Source of the DNA: Parashewanella tropica
Lineage (GTDB): Bacteria > Pseudomonadota > Gammaproteobacteria > Enterobacterales > Shewanellaceae
DNA: 64,000 nt
Assembly (NCBI RefSeq): GCF_004358445.1
Contig: NZ_CP037951.1
Span: 4,054,501 to 4,118,500, forward strand
Direction of reading: 5' to 3'
The translations under genes were made by a program, and so were the position numbers. This document shows positions 8,585 to 18,468 of this stretch, one piece after another. Under the pieces are notes generated by a model. It saw only the letters and a program-made list of their open reading frames with translations. It was not told the DNA's origin and did no database searches. The number at the start of each line of letters is the position of its first letter. Position 1 is the first letter of the stretch.

Positions 8585-9790
8585 ATGTCAAAAGTATCCT
8601 TACCTATTCTGATGTTATTGGTGGTTTTTAGCCCTTTGGCGATTGATATCTACTTGCCATCTATGCCGACTATGGCCGCTGAATTTGCTGTTTCCGATAG
8701 CCAAATTCAGTCTACCTTAATTATTTTCCTGTTTGCTATGGGATTAGGGCAATTACTGATTGGGCCATTAGTCGATAGATTTGGACGTCGACCCGTCGCG
8801 TTAGCGGGGGCTTGCGTCTACGGATTAAGTAGTACTCTTGCTGCATTGGCAACCCATTTTGATGTATTACTTCTGTCTCGTTTATTACAGGGGCTGGCCG
8901 CCTGTTCAACCAGTATTGTCGCGTTTACCGTTGTTCGAGATTGTTTTGATACCAAACAAATGGCCAAAATATACAGTTACTTGAATGGCGCAATATGTGT
9001 CATTCCGGCTCTTGCACCAAGTTTTGGTGGGCTGTTGGCTTTGCAATTTGGTTGGCGTTCTACCTTTATTTTTATGACTGTGTTTGCCGTAATCATGCTT
9101 GTGGTATTGAGCTTAAAGCTTAAGGAAACCAAACCAGAACACACGATTATTGATGGCAAGCTGTACCACTGGGAGCGCTATTTACCGATCCTTTCTGAGC
9201 CAAGATTCATGTTTTATGCCCTGTGCTGCATGAGCTGTATGGCTGCCATCCTCAGTTATGTGGCGTATTCTCCGATTTGGCTCATTGGCAATTTAGGGGT
9301 GTCAGAGCTGAAGTTCAGTGCTTTATTCGGTTTTAATGCTGTCATCAATATCATTGCGTGTTTTGCAGCCCCTAAAATTATTCAGCGCTTAGGAAACCGT
9401 CCGACGGTGCTAGTGGCTTTAGGGTTATTGGTGGCAACGGCTCTGCTGACGTTTGTATTACACCATACAGCACTGGCTGACAGTATCGCACCTGATTTGG
9501 CCTTTATGCTGCCGATGCTTGGCTTGTGTATTGGCTTTGCATTTTTGTTAGGCCCAGCTACGTCGATGGCATTGTCTTGCTTTGGTAGTCGAGCCGGCAC
9601 GGCCACTGCACTTTTGGGTTGTATTCAGATGAGTGGCGCTGCCATTATCGCTGGCGGATTACAACATACATCATTACAAGCGCCAGATGCAGTGGCGTTA
9701 ATTTGCTTAGTATTACCCGCAATGCACTTGTTGATCATGGCAAGACCCAATTTAAAACACTGGCATTATGAGCAGTCATCAGATGTGTGA
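8585..9790 (+). CDS. Bcr/CflA-family MFS drug exporter
   Basis: Major facilitator superfamily transporter of 401 residues with about 12 membrane helices. The N-terminal signature LAIDIYLPSMPTMAAEF and the loop 2-3 motif GPLVDRFGRRPV are those of the Bcr/CflA (DHA1) multidrug group, which export drugs by proton antiport from the inner membrane. ATG 8585 follows AAGG at a suitable distance. It is a single gene reading away from MITE copy 2 and converging on ntrC. Substrate is not predictable. Confidence 0.88.
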   Translation: MSKVSLPILMLLVVFSPLAIDIYLPSMPTMAAEFAVSDSQIQSTLIIFLFAMGLGQLLIGPLVDRFGRRPVALAGACVYGLSSTLAALATHFDVLLLSRLLQGLAACSTSIVAFTVVRDCFDTKQMAKIYSYLNGAICVIPALAPSFGGLLALQFGWRSTFIFMTVFAVIMLVVLSLKLKETKPEHTIIDGKLYHWERYLPILSEPRFMFYALCCMSCMAAILSYVAYSPIWLIGNLGVSELKFSALFGFNAVINIIACFAAPKIIQRLGNRPTVLVALGLLVATALLTFVLHHTALADSIAPDLAFMLPMLGLCIGFAFLLGPATSMALSCFGSRAGTATALLGCIQMSGAAIIAGGLQHTSLQAPDAVALICLVLPAMHLLIMARPNLKHWHYEQSSDV

Positions 9791-9839
9791 GTTGCTGCGA
9801 TAGCTGTGCGTAATAGTGTGAACGACAACTAAAACGTAC

Positions 9840-11225
9840 TTACTTCAACTTGCGAGTAATGGTATTGCGGCCGCAGCCTAACAATTTAGCCGCGGCTTGT
9901 TTATGACCATGAGTGTGCTCCAGTGCAGCTTGGATCAGAATTTGCTCAAGGGCTTGTTGTGCTTCAGACAATAAGCCCTCTTCTCCTGCCTGTAATCGCT
10001 GCATGGCCCAATGTTTTAACGGTTGCTGCCAGTTTTCACTATTGCTTGTACTGTCATAGGTTTTTACTCGCAGTATATCTTCTGGCAAATCCGACTCTAA
10101 TACTTCTTCGCCACTTGCCATCACCGCCAACCAACGGCAGACATTCTCTAATTGGCGCACATTTCCCGGCCAAGGTAAGGTTTGTAAGCACTTAATGCAG
10201 TCTTTTGCTAAGACTTTTACAGGCTCTCCCATTTCTTTGGCCGCCATTCTTAAAAAGTGCTCAGCCAATTTAGGAATATCTTCACTTCGTTTTGCCAACG
10301 ACGGCAACGGAATGCGGATCACATTTAGCCTGTGAAATAAATCTTCGCGAAATTTACCGTTTGCCACCAATGTTTCTAGATCTTTATGGGTCGCAGCAAT
10401 GATACGAACATCAACATTTACCGTTTGATGACCTCCAACACGATAAAAGGTGCCATCAGCCAACACTCTTAATAACCGTGTTTGCACATCCAGTGGCATA
10501 TCACCGATTTCATCAAGAAATAAGGTTCCACCATTGGCTTGTTCAAAGCGACCTTGCCGAGTTTGCTGAGCGCCAGTAAAAGCGCCTTTCTCATGACCAA
10601 ATAGTTCACTTTCAATCAGCTCATGGGGGATCGCCGCCATATTAAGTGCAATAAACGGCTTCTCCTTTCTAGGGCTGTGTTTATGTAAGGCTTGAGCGAC
10701 TAATTCTTTACCCGTGCCTGATTCTCCATTAATTAACACACTTACCGAGAAACGGGACAAACGCCCAATTGCACGAAAGACCTCTTGCATTGCCGGCGCT
10801 TCACCAATTAACTCTGGTGTATTAATTAACATTTCTGGCTTTTGGGCAGTGGGTTTACTCGAATTTTTTGCTAACGCTCGTTCAACCAATGCCAACATTT
10901 CATCGACATCAAATGGCTTAGGTAAATATTCAAAGGCACCTGCTTGATAGGCGTTAACGGCACTATCGAGATCCGAATGAGCGGTCATGATGATCACGGG
11001 TAAATCAGGATAATTCAGAGACAGTTTTTCAAGTAAAACCAAGCCATCTGTGCCCGGCATACGGATATCAGACAAAATCACTTGTGGCTGCTGGTATTCT
11101 ACGGCTTGCCATACACTATCGGCCGTAGCAAAGCTACAACAGCTAATTCCTACTGAGGTTAAGGCTTTTTCCAGTACCCAACGGATGGCACTGTCATCAT
11201 CAACTATCCAAACTTGTTCTGTCAT
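9840..11225 (-). CDS. glnG: Nitrogen regulation response regulator NtrC
   Basis: Sigma-54-dependent activator of 461 residues (E. coli NtrC has 469). Receiver domain with DDD at 9-11 and Asp in [13 protein letters not shown]. The AAA+ domain has Walker A GESGTGKE, the sigma-54 contact loop GAFTGA and Walker [14 protein letters not shown]-terminal Fis-type helix-turn-helix ends in [15 protein letters not shown]. When phosphorylated by NtrB it activates nitrogen-assimilation promoters. The start codon overlaps the ntrB stop by 4 bp, giving tight coupling. Confidence 0.96.
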   Translation of the reverse strand: MTEQVWIVDDDSAIRWVLEKALTSVGISCCSFATADSVWQAVEYQQPQVILSDIRMPGTDGLVLLEKLSLNYPDLPVIIMTAHSDLDSAVNAYQAGAFEYLPKPFDVDEMLALVERALAKNSSKPTAQKPEMLINTPELIGEAPAMQEVFRAIGRLSRFSVSVLINGESGTGKELVAQALHKHSPRKEKPFIALNMAAIPHELIESELFGHEKGAFTGAQQTRQGRFEQANGGTLFLDEIGDMPLDVQTRLLRVLADGTFYRVGGHQTVNVDVRIIAATHKDLETLVANGKFREDLFHRLNVIRIPLPSLAKRSEDIPKLAEHFLRMAAKEMGEPVKVLAKDCIKCLQTLPWPGNVRQLENVCRWLAVMASGEEVLESDLPEDILRVKTYDSTSNSENWQQPLKHWAMQRLQAGEEGLLSEAQQALEQILIQAALEHTHGHKQAAAKLLGCGRNTITRKLK

Positions 11226-12274
11226 TGTTGCTCTTTATATGCAATCGGGATTAAAAAAGAAAACACGGTTTGTCCGGGTCTAGACTCGAAATCCAACCGA
11301 CCTTGGTGTACGTGAGCAATTTGTTGGGCAATGGATAATCCAAGACCACTTCCTTGTTCTCGCCCTGTCACCATCGGATAAAACAAGGTGTCTTGTAACT
11401 CAAAAGGCACACCTTTGCCATCATCGATAACGCTTAATTCAAGCACCAGTTTATGCCGGACTTGACCTAATGTGACTTGATGCCGCGTGCGCGTTTTTAC
11501 AATGATTTGCCCTTCTTGCTCTCCCATCGCCTCAATCGCATTTTGTATGACATTTAGCAGTGCTTGCTGCATTTGCTCTGGCTCCATCGCAAAATCAGGC
11601 AGAGAAGGATCATAATCACGTTTAAACGTTATGTGCGGAGGTAAGCTTAATTGAGCAAGATTCAAAACCTTCTCACACACTTGGTGAATATTGTAAACCT
11701 TATGAGCCACTGGTCGTTGAGGACCAAGTAACCGATCCACTAAATTTCCCATTCGATCCGTTTGCTCTATGATCATACGTGTAAATTCAGTGAGCTCATT
11801 CCCCTTAAGTTCACGCTCTAATAATTGGGCAGCTCCTCTGAGTCCTCCCAGCGGATTCTTAATTTCGTGAGCGAGATTTCGAACTAAAAATCGAGCCGCC
11901 TGTTGCTGTGCATCTTGTTGAGATTGCTGATAAATACGTCGTTGCTGATCTACCTTTCTAAGTTCAAGTACACTTAATTTATCACTTGGCATTAACGGCG
12001 ACAGCATAAAATCCACAGTATGAATTTCGCCATCAAACGTTGTAATTTGACAACGATTCACCGCTAAACTTTGCCCTTGAGCCACGGTTGTTTTTAAGGT
12101 TTGCCACTCAATATCAGAGCTATCGACCACTTGATTAAGTGATACTTGTTGTAGCTTACTGCTTCTTAACCCCAAAAGTTGAGATGCGGCTGTGTTGATG
12201 TAGCTGATTTTCAGCTCATCATTCACCACCATCACGGCAGTACTTAAGTTTTCAAGAATAAGTGTCGAGTCCAT
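11222..12274 (-). CDS. glnL: Nitrogen regulation sensor kinase NtrB
   Basis: Cytoplasmic histidine kinase of 350 residues (E. coli NtrB 349). It has an N-terminal PAS domain (about 1-110), the phospho-acceptor block LAHEIKNPLGGLRGAAQL, N box NVIQNAIEAM, G1 DDGKGVPF and G2 GSGLGLSIA. In the family it phosphorylates NtrC under nitrogen limitation and is switched to phosphatase by PII. It has no membrane segment. It is upstream of and overlapping ntrC; glnA, often the first gene of this operon, is not adjacent. Confidence 0.95.
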   Translation of the reverse strand: MDSTLILENLSTAVMVVNDELKISYINTAASQLLGLRSSKLQQVSLNQVVDSSDIEWQTLKTTVAQGQSLAVNRCQITTFDGEIHTVDFMLSPLMPSDKLSVLELRKVDQQRRIYQQSQQDAQQQAARFLVRNLAHEIKNPLGGLRGAAQLLERELKGNELTEFTRMIIEQTDRMGNLVDRLLGPQRPVAHKVYNIHQVCEKVLNLAQLSLPPHITFKRDYDPSLPDFAMEPEQMQQALLNVIQNAIEAMGEQEGQIIVKTRTRHQVTLGQVRHKLVLELSVIDDGKGVPFELQDTLFYPMVTGREQGSGLGLSIAQQIAHVHQGRLDFESRPGQTVFSFLIPIAYKEQQ

Positions 12275-12358
12275 GGCTTAGCGATACATTTGCACCAAAG
12301 TAGTGCAGACAGTGTGCCTGATGTTTAGCCTAGCTGCAACGATCTAAATTCTGAGGGA

Positions 12359-12898
12359 TTAAGGTTTTTTACGAATTAATGGAGAGTTAGGAAAATTTTT
12401 AGAATGGCGATGCAGATAAATGGTGATCTTATCGCTGCTTATCTGTTTATCACTGCCTCGTGGGGATGCAATGACTTGTAATTGATGTTCACCTCGATCG
12501 AGGTTATTCAATTGAAAACGGCCATTTAACTGAAAATCACCATAAGGCTGACCATCCACCATCAACTGCCACATAAAGTTGTCACTTGTACCTTGTGCTA
12601 CCGCAACCACCTCAAACTGACCGTTATTATCTCGAATGGTTTGTTGATCTTGCGGTGAGACAATACTTACTGTTGCAGTTATCGCTTTATCTTGTGTTTC
12701 AGTTGAACCGTGAGTTTTAGGCGTAATGACAGAAGAGGACATCTCATTAAGGACACGAACACTTGGCTTGACTTCAACGGCACCGGGTCTGGGTTTATCG
12801 CTGTAATGAACCTTGCCGTCTTTGTCTATCCACTTATAGACAGCAGCCATTGCTGGCAAGCTTAATAAAAGCAAACACAAAACCAGTCCATTACGCAT
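12359..12898 (-). CDS. DUF4124 domain protein, secreted
   Basis: Protein of 179 residues with a Sec signal peptide (cleavage likely after LPAMA). The mature N-terminus AVYKWIDKDGKVHYSDKPRP is the DUF4124 signature. The C-terminal part resembles a small beta-sandwich ending in a basic tail. In Shewanella-type genomes a gene of this kind often precedes ntrBC. Function is unknown. ATG 12898 is chosen over 12904 because AAGGAA sits 6 bp before it. Confidence 0.85.
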   Translation of the reverse strand: MRNGLVLCLLLLSLPAMAAVYKWIDKDGKVHYSDKPRPGAVEVKPSVRVLNEMSSSVITPKTHGSTETQDKAITATVSIVSPQDQQTIRDNNGQFEVVAVAQGTSDNFMWQLMVDGQPYGDFQLNGRFQLNNLDRGEHQLQVIASPRGSDKQISSDKITIYLHRHSKNFPNSPLIRKKP

Positions 12899-12963
12899 AT
12901 TCATTTCCTTATGGTGTTAAGGCTTAATTCATTGTGTAAATTGTCATTGAATCAGCATCAAAA

Positions 12964-13060
12964 ATACAGGTAAGGAATAAGCTGACCATCCGAGGCATGG
13001 ATGCCGAGGCTGAGCGCCCATGGATGGGTTCACAGCGTGTCAGCGTTTCCTTAACTGTAT
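12964..13060. repeat. 97-bp inverted-repeat element with two CATGGATG hairpins
   Basis: Outer arms ATACAG...TAAGGAA...GCTGAC at the left pair with GTCAGC...TTCCTTA...CTGTAT at the right. Between them sit two short hairpins with the shared core CATGGATG: GGCATGGATGCC (12994-13005) and CCCATGGATGGG (13018-13029 region). It resembles the palindromic intergenic repeats of Shewanella. It lies in the gap after yqhD. Confidence 0.7.
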
Positions 13061-13081
13061 GCTCAAACAAGGATGCTTAAC

Positions 13082-14239
13082 CTACAACGCTCCTTTTAAT
13101 ATGGCACGACTGGCATCAAGGTCAATCTTTTGGTGCTCACCTAACGCCACCATACCATGGGTTTCCAGCTGACCAACTAAAGCATCGACATGAGACTCGT
13201 CTAGCTCATAATCACCTAAACGAGTGCCAATTTCCAAGCTTTCAAAGAACGCTTGAGTTTTATCAATCGCGGTATTAATACGAGTATCGTCATCACCTTC
13301 GGTAATATCCCACACGCGCTCTGCATATTGCAGTAATTTTGCTTTTTTCTCTGCTTTTGTGTGACGTAATAATGATGGTAAAACGATAGCCAGAGTACGA
13401 GCATGGTCGATATCATGCAGCGCCGTGAGCTCATGACCAATCATATGTGTCGCCCAGTCGTGAGGCACACCTGCGCCGATGACACCATTTAATGCACAAG
13501 TCGCCGTCCACATTAAGTTAGCGCGCACATTGTAATCTTCTGGGTTAGCTAATGCCTTTGGTCCCACTTCAATCAAAGTTTTTAATAAACTTTCGGCATA
13601 GCGATCTTGCACCATGGCACCCACAGGGTAAGTTAAATACTGCTCTGTAGTATGCACAAACGCATCCACTACACCATTAGCAATTTGACGTTTAGGCAAG
13701 GTATAGGTTTTCACAGGGTCGAGTATTGAAAACTGTGGAAAGACATGAGGACTCATAAAGGCGAGCTTTGCCTTGATAGACTTACGAGTGACCACACTGC
13801 CTGAGTTCATTTCAGAGCCCGTAGCCGGTAGCGTCAACACACTACCAAACGGCATAGCTGAAGTGACTTTAGCGCCAAAGGTTTGCATGATCTCCCATGG
13901 TTCCCCCTCATAATGTGCTGCTGCAGCCACAAACTTAGTGCCATCAATGACACTGCCCCCGCCAACAGCTAACAAAAAGTCGATGCCATTTTCTTTAATA
14001 CTGGCAACCGCTTTCATCAAGGTTTCATAAGTTGGATTTGGCTCAATACCATCAAACTCAAATTGCTGTCGTTCACCTAAAGCTTGCTTAACTTCATCAA
14101 GCGTTCCATTGCGGCGAGCACTACTGCCACCAAGAAGAATCAGTACTTTTGCATCCTGCGGAACCAAGTCTGCTAACTTAGCAATTTGTCCTTCTCCAAA
14201 GCAAATACGCGTTGGATTATAGAAATCAAAATTTTGCAT
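13082..14239 (-). CDS. yqhD: NADPH-dependent aldehyde reductase YqhD
   Basis: Iron-containing alcohol dehydrogenase family member of 385 residues (E. coli YqhD 387), closely matching it throughout. It shows the nucleotide-binding LLAVGGGSVIDGTKF and the metal ligands Asp and His in NGVVDAFVHTTEQY plus the two His of GHELTALHDIDHARTLAI. YqhD reduces toxic short-chain aldehydes with NADPH and helps in resistance to lipid-peroxidation products. Its ATG shares one base with the stop of the upstream YciC-family gene (TAATG), implying coupled translation. Confidence 0.94.
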   Translation of the reverse strand: MQNFDFYNPTRICFGEGQIAKLADLVPQDAKVLILLGGSSARRNGTLDEVKQALGERQQFEFDGIEPNPTYETLMKAVASIKENGIDFLLAVGGGSVIDGTKFVAAAAHYEGEPWEIMQTFGAKVTSAMPFGSVLTLPATGSEMNSGSVVTRKSIKAKLAFMSPHVFPQFSILDPVKTYTLPKRQIANGVVDAFVHTTEQYLTYPVGAMVQDRYAESLLKTLIEVGPKALANPEDYNVRANLMWTATCALNGVIGAGVPHDWATHMIGHELTALHDIDHARTLAIVLPSLLRHTKAEKKAKLLQYAERVWDITEGDDDTRINTAIDKTQAFFESLEIGTRLGDYELDESHVDALVGQLETHGMVALGEHQKIDLDASRAILKGAL

Positions 14240-14961
14240 TAGTCTTCACCTTCAGAAAGATTTCCACGATTGAGCATATATAAACGGAATAGAGCGATAT
14301 TGATAAATAAACCAAAGAAAGCAACTGCAGTTTCTACGATAAGCTGCAATGGCATACCAACTTGTGACGTCACTTGTGATAGCGCTCCACCAATCAGTGA
14401 TAATGGCAGATATAACATCACAATTCCAAGTGTCGGGAGTATGATTGGCCCACTCAACTTCCAGCTGCTTGATATAGCTTTCATTGGGGTTAATCGCTCC
14501 GACACCACCATAAAATTCACATAGGTCAAACGCGTGCCGATAAACAAGGCGATAGCCAAGCCAATAAGCGCACCGAATTCTTTCAACGCCGCAATTAAGA
14601 CAAAAAACGGTCCTGCGATCGCCAAACCACTGAACACAGCGGCAAGTAGCATCGCAGGGATAAAATGCAGTGCATTAAACCAGATCTGGCGAGCATTGGG
14701 CTCGTGCCCTTGTGAGCGAACTTCAAGGAACAAAGTCAGAGATGAAAACAACCATGAAAATACAATCACTAACGCCATCACAGCCGCTAAGGTCATGGAA
14801 CTAAATTCAGGATTATCTTGCGTAACCGCTTTGATCTGAGTACCAATCCACATCTGTATCGCATTCATGATCAAAATGAATGGCACAGTAATAATGGCTA
14901 ACTGCTTAAAATGATTTTTAAAAAAATTAAATGCTTCTGTAAATGTGGCTGACAATGACAT
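14239..14961 (-). CDS. YciC-family inner membrane protein
   Basis: Integral membrane protein of 240 residues with about six hydrophobic segments. The N-terminal FNFFKNHFKQL and the C-terminal FRLYMLNRG agree with the YciC/UPF0259 family. The molecular role is not established. It is upstream of yqhD and coupled to it by a TAATG overlap, an arrangement I do not recognise from E. coli. Confidence 0.7.
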   Translation of the reverse strand: MSLSATFTEAFNFFKNHFKQLAIITVPFILIMNAIQMWIGTQIKAVTQDNPEFSSMTLAAVMALVIVFSWLFSSLTLFLEVRSQGHEPNARQIWFNALHFIPAMLLAAVFSGLAIAGPFFVLIAALKEFGALIGLAIALFIGTRLTYVNFMVVSERLTPMKAISSSWKLSGPIILPTLGIVMLYLPLSLIGGALSQVTSQVGMPLQLIVETAVAFFGLFINIALFRLYMLNRGNLSEGED

Positions 14962-15195
14962 GAAATTTCAAAGCCCAGTTAATAAATTGTGATTGCTGCT
15001 AAGGATACCCAAAATCGACTGTCATTGCACCGTAGCAGAGGTTATCAATTGCGTGATACCGTCTGCATTTTGATGAAATTTAACTCACTTTTGTTTTTCT
15101 GATTCGTTTTTCATTACCAAATGTAACAAAATGTTTTGCATTTGTTTCAATTACTGGTAATTCTAAAAGGGTGTCTACAACGGAGGGAACACGTT

Positions 15196-15822
15196 ATGAA
15201 AAGCAAAGGTTTTTTAAGTAAGACAGCGCTACTGAGTCTATCCGCAGTCATCGTGACACTTGGCTTGTTTTACTTCATGTCTAAGTTAATTGACGATGCG
15301 CCTACGCCACAGTCAGCCGAACCTGTACCACCAACCTCCATTGCAGGAGATTTCAAAGAGCCAAAACCTCTGACTAAGCCCCCAAAACCAGAGCTTAAGG
15401 ATAAACCTGAGCCACCTAAACCTCCCAAGTTTCCTGTGCCAACGTCAGAAACGCCGAATACGACAGTCTTAGTTGGTCCGAAAACACCTGAGCTTCCCAC
15501 TCTTCCTACTGTAACAAAAGAAAAGATCCCGGCTTTTCCTAGTACCGATGGTAGTGCAACCCCCATAGTACAGGTGCAACCTATGTATCCACCAGAAGCT
15601 GCGAGAGATGGTAAAGAAGGTTGGGTATTAGTCGCGTTTAATATCGATAAGTTAGGCAAAGTCACTGATGCAAAAGTCATTGATGCCGACCCCAAACGTA
15701 CCTTTGATAAGGCGGCGTTAAGAGCGATCAAGAAGTGGCGTTATAAGCCCAGAAGTGAAAACGGTGTCGCCTTAGCTCAAAGTAATCAGCAAGTGAAATT
15801 AGATTTTACCTTAGAGAAATAA
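15196..15822 (+). CDS. tonB: TonB-family energy transducer
   Basis: TonB-type protein of 208 residues. An N-terminal membrane anchor (about 9-28) is followed by a Pro/Lys/Glu-rich spacer (about 40-110) that spans the periplasm. The C-terminal TonB domain (about 130-207) begins QPMYPPEAARDGKEGWVLV and contains AALRAIKKWRYKP. It transmits proton-motive-force energy to outer-membrane receptors. ATG 15196 follows a strong GGAGGG; a longer in-frame start at 15136 lacks one. No exbB/exbD is adjacent. A TonB receptor gene lies next downstream. Confidence 0.93.
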   Translation: MKSKGFLSKTALLSLSAVIVTLGLFYFMSKLIDDAPTPQSAEPVPPTSIAGDFKEPKPLTKPPKPELKDKPEPPKPPKFPVPTSETPNTTVLVGPKTPELPTLPTVTKEKIPAFPSTDGSATPIVQVQPMYPPEAARDGKEGWVLVAFNIDKLGKVTDAKVIDADPKRTFDKAALRAIKKWRYKPRSENGVALAQSNQQVKLDFTLEK

Positions 15823-15837
15823 TATCAAAATTTGGAT

Positions 15838-15873
15838 CAGGTAAAAAACGATATGACTATCGTTTTTTACCTG
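15838..15873 (+). terminator. Terminator after tonB
   Basis: Perfect 15-bp stem CAGGTAAAAAACGAT with loop ATGACT. The stem includes a run of U on the 3' arm. Confidence 0.75.
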
Positions 15874-16063
15874 CCTTTATCATTAGAATTTCCAGGCCAA
15901 AAGCGCAACATTCTGTAAACAAAAATACAACTTATCTAAACGGTTTCGCCAAACTCAATTCCAGCTCATCGTACCAGCAAACAAAATACCGAGTATCAAA
16001 AGTACTTTAACTATCTATTTTAAATAAAAAATATTTTTCACTAAAACTTATTTACAACACAAA

Positions 16064-16078
16064 TGATATTCATTATCA
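16064..16078. promoter_or_regulatory. Fur box of the TonB-dependent receptor
   Basis: TGATATTCATTATCA matches the 7-1-7 Fur consensus TGATAAT-N-ATTATCA at all but one position. It sits about 65 bp before the receptor start, so the receptor and probably the genes after it should be repressed by Fur in iron-replete cells. Confidence 0.8.
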
Positions 16079-16142
16079 TTCGCGCCAATTCCAAATCGTC
16101 TCAATGACATTCATTAACCCTACTATTCTGAGAATTCATTTT

Positions 16143-18359
16143 ATGAGTAAAAGGAAAGCCTCAAAGCTTAATCAAGCGGCTATGCTAAACAGTGCATTAA
16201 TTTCAACACTTGCAGTAACATCACCAATGGTATTGGCTGATGATGCCCAATCGAACAAAGCCAAAGAAGACATCGAACGCATTGAGGTTCATGGTCACCG
16301 TCCAAACCAATTACACATTAAAGACAATACAGCGACTAAAATGAATGTGGATCTTAAAGATGTAGGTCGCTCGATTACTGTCTTAGATGCTGTTGATCTG
16401 GATAAACGCGCCATTGAAGACGTAAAAGAAGCGTTTGGTTATGTGGCAGGTGTACGTGCTAATGGTCCTGCGGATCGTACTTATACCGCTCGCGGTATCC
16501 GCACTAGCATTGATATGGTCATGATTGATGGTATGCGTTCACTTCAGGGTGGTGAGGGCGGAACAGGTTCTCGCTCTCCAAGCACGTTTAACGCAGAGCA
16601 AGTCGTATTTTTGCGCGGTCCAGAAGCATTACTTTATGGTGCTGGTATTGGTGGCGGCATCATCAACATTATCACTAAAAAGCCGCAAGAAATTGCTCAA
16701 ACTAGCATCAGCGTTAAAAATCGTAGCTATGTATCTGGCGATACGGGTAACTTTAAACAAAACCGCACTAGCTTAGACTTAGATACCACGGGCGCCATTG
16801 ATAACGACAACACCTACCTATATCGCTTATTGGCACAATACACCCCATCAGGTGATCACTTCCAAAAAGGTCGTAAAACAGATGAAAAGCAAGTGGACTT
16901 GTCCTTCATCTGGAACCTATCTCCAAGCACCACATTAATGCCACGTTTTGAGTACGCTAACCGTGAATTAACCGGTGGCAGTAGCTATGCTGACGGCGTA
17001 TTCACTGAAAACTTTTCAAAAGGTGAATTTAAGCGATATGGCAAACCAATCAACCGTGGTAAGTATTACGGTAGTAAAAACGATAAAGGTAAAAACCTAA
17101 CGAAAAGCTATGGCTTAAGACTGGATCATGATTTTAATTCCGACTGGAGTGCATTAGCTCAGTACCGCTATAGTACGACTGAATCTGAAGCGCTTGATTT
17201 GTACATTTCTGATAGTAAAGGCTTGGACAATGAAATCGGTAAAGATAAGGTTAACCGTAAATGGGTGTTCACTAAAGGCGACGATAAATATCGTTTATTT
17301 GATGCCAATATCCAAGGTTTTGCTAACCTAATGGGAATGGAACATCACATTCTTCTTGGTTATAACTTCCGTGATGCCGATGTATTGTTTGAACGTAACT
17401 TCCAAAGTTCAGATGACGCAAAGGGTAAAAACTGGATTTCAGCTTCAAACCCAGACAATCAAATTGTAGGTCCAGTACCAGCTTCAATACTTGAGGTTAA
17501 GTTTGCCCCTAGAGCTCAAAAAGATACTAACGCGTACTTAAAAGACAGAATTAAAGTAACGAGTAAAACGACAGTAATTGCAGGCCTAGGTTATGTAGAG
17601 CAAAAGCAAAAAGAAACTCGAGGTGATAAGGTATATAGCAAAACCTACAATGACTTCATTTGGGACTTTGGTGTTGTTCAAGCCTTAACCGATGACATCA
17701 ATGTATTTGCTACTTATAGCCGCGCTTACCAGCCTGTTAATGCAAGATGGATTGCACAATATGGTCAAGGAAAAACCGATTACCTAGCTGTTGAAGGTTA
17801 CAATTATGAAGTAGGTATGAAAGCCGACTTGCTTAATGGCGATCTAGCAACCTCACTAACTTTATATCGAATGGATCGTGAAAATAGCACTAAATTCGTT
17901 CGTACCAGTAAAGGTTACAAGCTTGAACAGCTGAGTGGGAAAAGCTTCCAGTCTAAAGGTGCCGACCTTGAAGTGATTTACCACTTTAACGATCACTTTA
18001 ATACCAACTTTAACTACGCCTTTAACCGCGCCTATGACACCATTGGTGATAACAAAGGCAAGCAAGCCAATAATGCGCCAAAACACTCTGCATCTATTTG
18101 GAACAATTTCAAAGTTAATGAAGAATTGTCATTTGGCATGGGCTTAAAGTACAACTCTGAGCGCTTTGACGGAAAATACATTCTTCCGAGCTATGTGGAA
18201 ATGGACTTAGGTGCATTCTACAAAATGTCGAACTGGGATTTCTCAATGACACTGACCAACGCACTTGATAAAAACCGTGCAGAAGGCGGTGCTAACTGGG
18301 TAACGGTTCAGCCAAATGCTCCTCGTGCATTGAACATGAAAGTGAAGTATACCTTCTAA
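16143..18359 (+). CDS. TonB-dependent siderophore receptor
   Basis: Outer-membrane receptor of 738 residues. A signal peptide ends near MVLA (about residue 32 of this start). A plug domain follows with IERIEVHGHR (TonB box-like) and the motif FLRGPEALLYGAGIGGGIINI. A beta-barrel of about 22 strands ends in MKVKYTF with the expected terminal Phe. The pattern fits TIGR01783 siderophore receptors of the FhuE/FiuA type. It is preceded by a Fur box and followed by a PiuC gene. ATG 16143 gives a normal signal peptide; 16104 is an alternative. Ligand not predictable. Confidence 0.92.
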   Translation: MSKRKASKLNQAAMLNSALISTLAVTSPMVLADDAQSNKAKEDIERIEVHGHRPNQLHIKDNTATKMNVDLKDVGRSITVLDAVDLDKRAIEDVKEAFGYVAGVRANGPADRTYTARGIRTSIDMVMIDGMRSLQGGEGGTGSRSPSTFNAEQVVFLRGPEALLYGAGIGGGIINIITKKPQEIAQTSISVKNRSYVSGDTGNFKQNRTSLDLDTTGAIDNDNTYLYRLLAQYTPSGDHFQKGRKTDEKQVDLSFIWNLSPSTTLMPRFEYANRELTGGSSYADGVFTENFSKGEFKRYGKPINRGKYYGSKNDKGKNLTKSYGLRLDHDFNSDWSALAQYRYSTTESEALDLYISDSKGLDNEIGKDKVNRKWVFTKGDDKYRLFDANIQGFANLMGMEHHILLGYNFRDADVLFERNFQSSDDAKGKNWISASNPDNQIVGPVPASILEVKFAPRAQKDTNAYLKDRIKVTSKTTVIAGLGYVEQKQKETRGDKVYSKTYNDFIWDFGVVQALTDDINVFATYSRAYQPVNARWIAQYGQGKTDYLAVEGYNYEVGMKADLLNGDLATSLTLYRMDRENSTKFVRTSKGYKLEQLSGKSFQSKGADLEVIYHFNDHFNTNFNYAFNRAYDTIGDNKGKQANNAPKHSASIWNNFKVNEELSFGMGLKYNSERFDGKYILPSYVEMDLGAFYKMSNWDFSMTLTNALDKNRAEGGANWVTVQPNAPRALNMKVKYTF

Positions 18360-18374
18360 CTTAATAATCTTACT

Positions 18375-18412
18375 CCAAATCAAGCCGTCATTATTGAAGG
18401 CTTTTGGGGTTT
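18375..18412 (+). terminator. Possible terminator after the receptor gene
   Basis: CCAAA(TC)AAGCC pairs with GGCTTTTGG around a 12-nt loop, followed by GGTTTT. It may give partial termination before the PiuC gene. Confidence 0.4.
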
Positions 18413-18468
18413 TAACGAATTTATAATTTTCTATCGCGATTAGAATGAATGATTAAAAGGCCAAGCCA

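Noticed and set aside
15270-15731. 153-codon antisense ORF in tonB
   Set aside because: Glycine/serine-rich mirror of the Pro/Lys-rich TonB spacer; a shadow of the coding strand.
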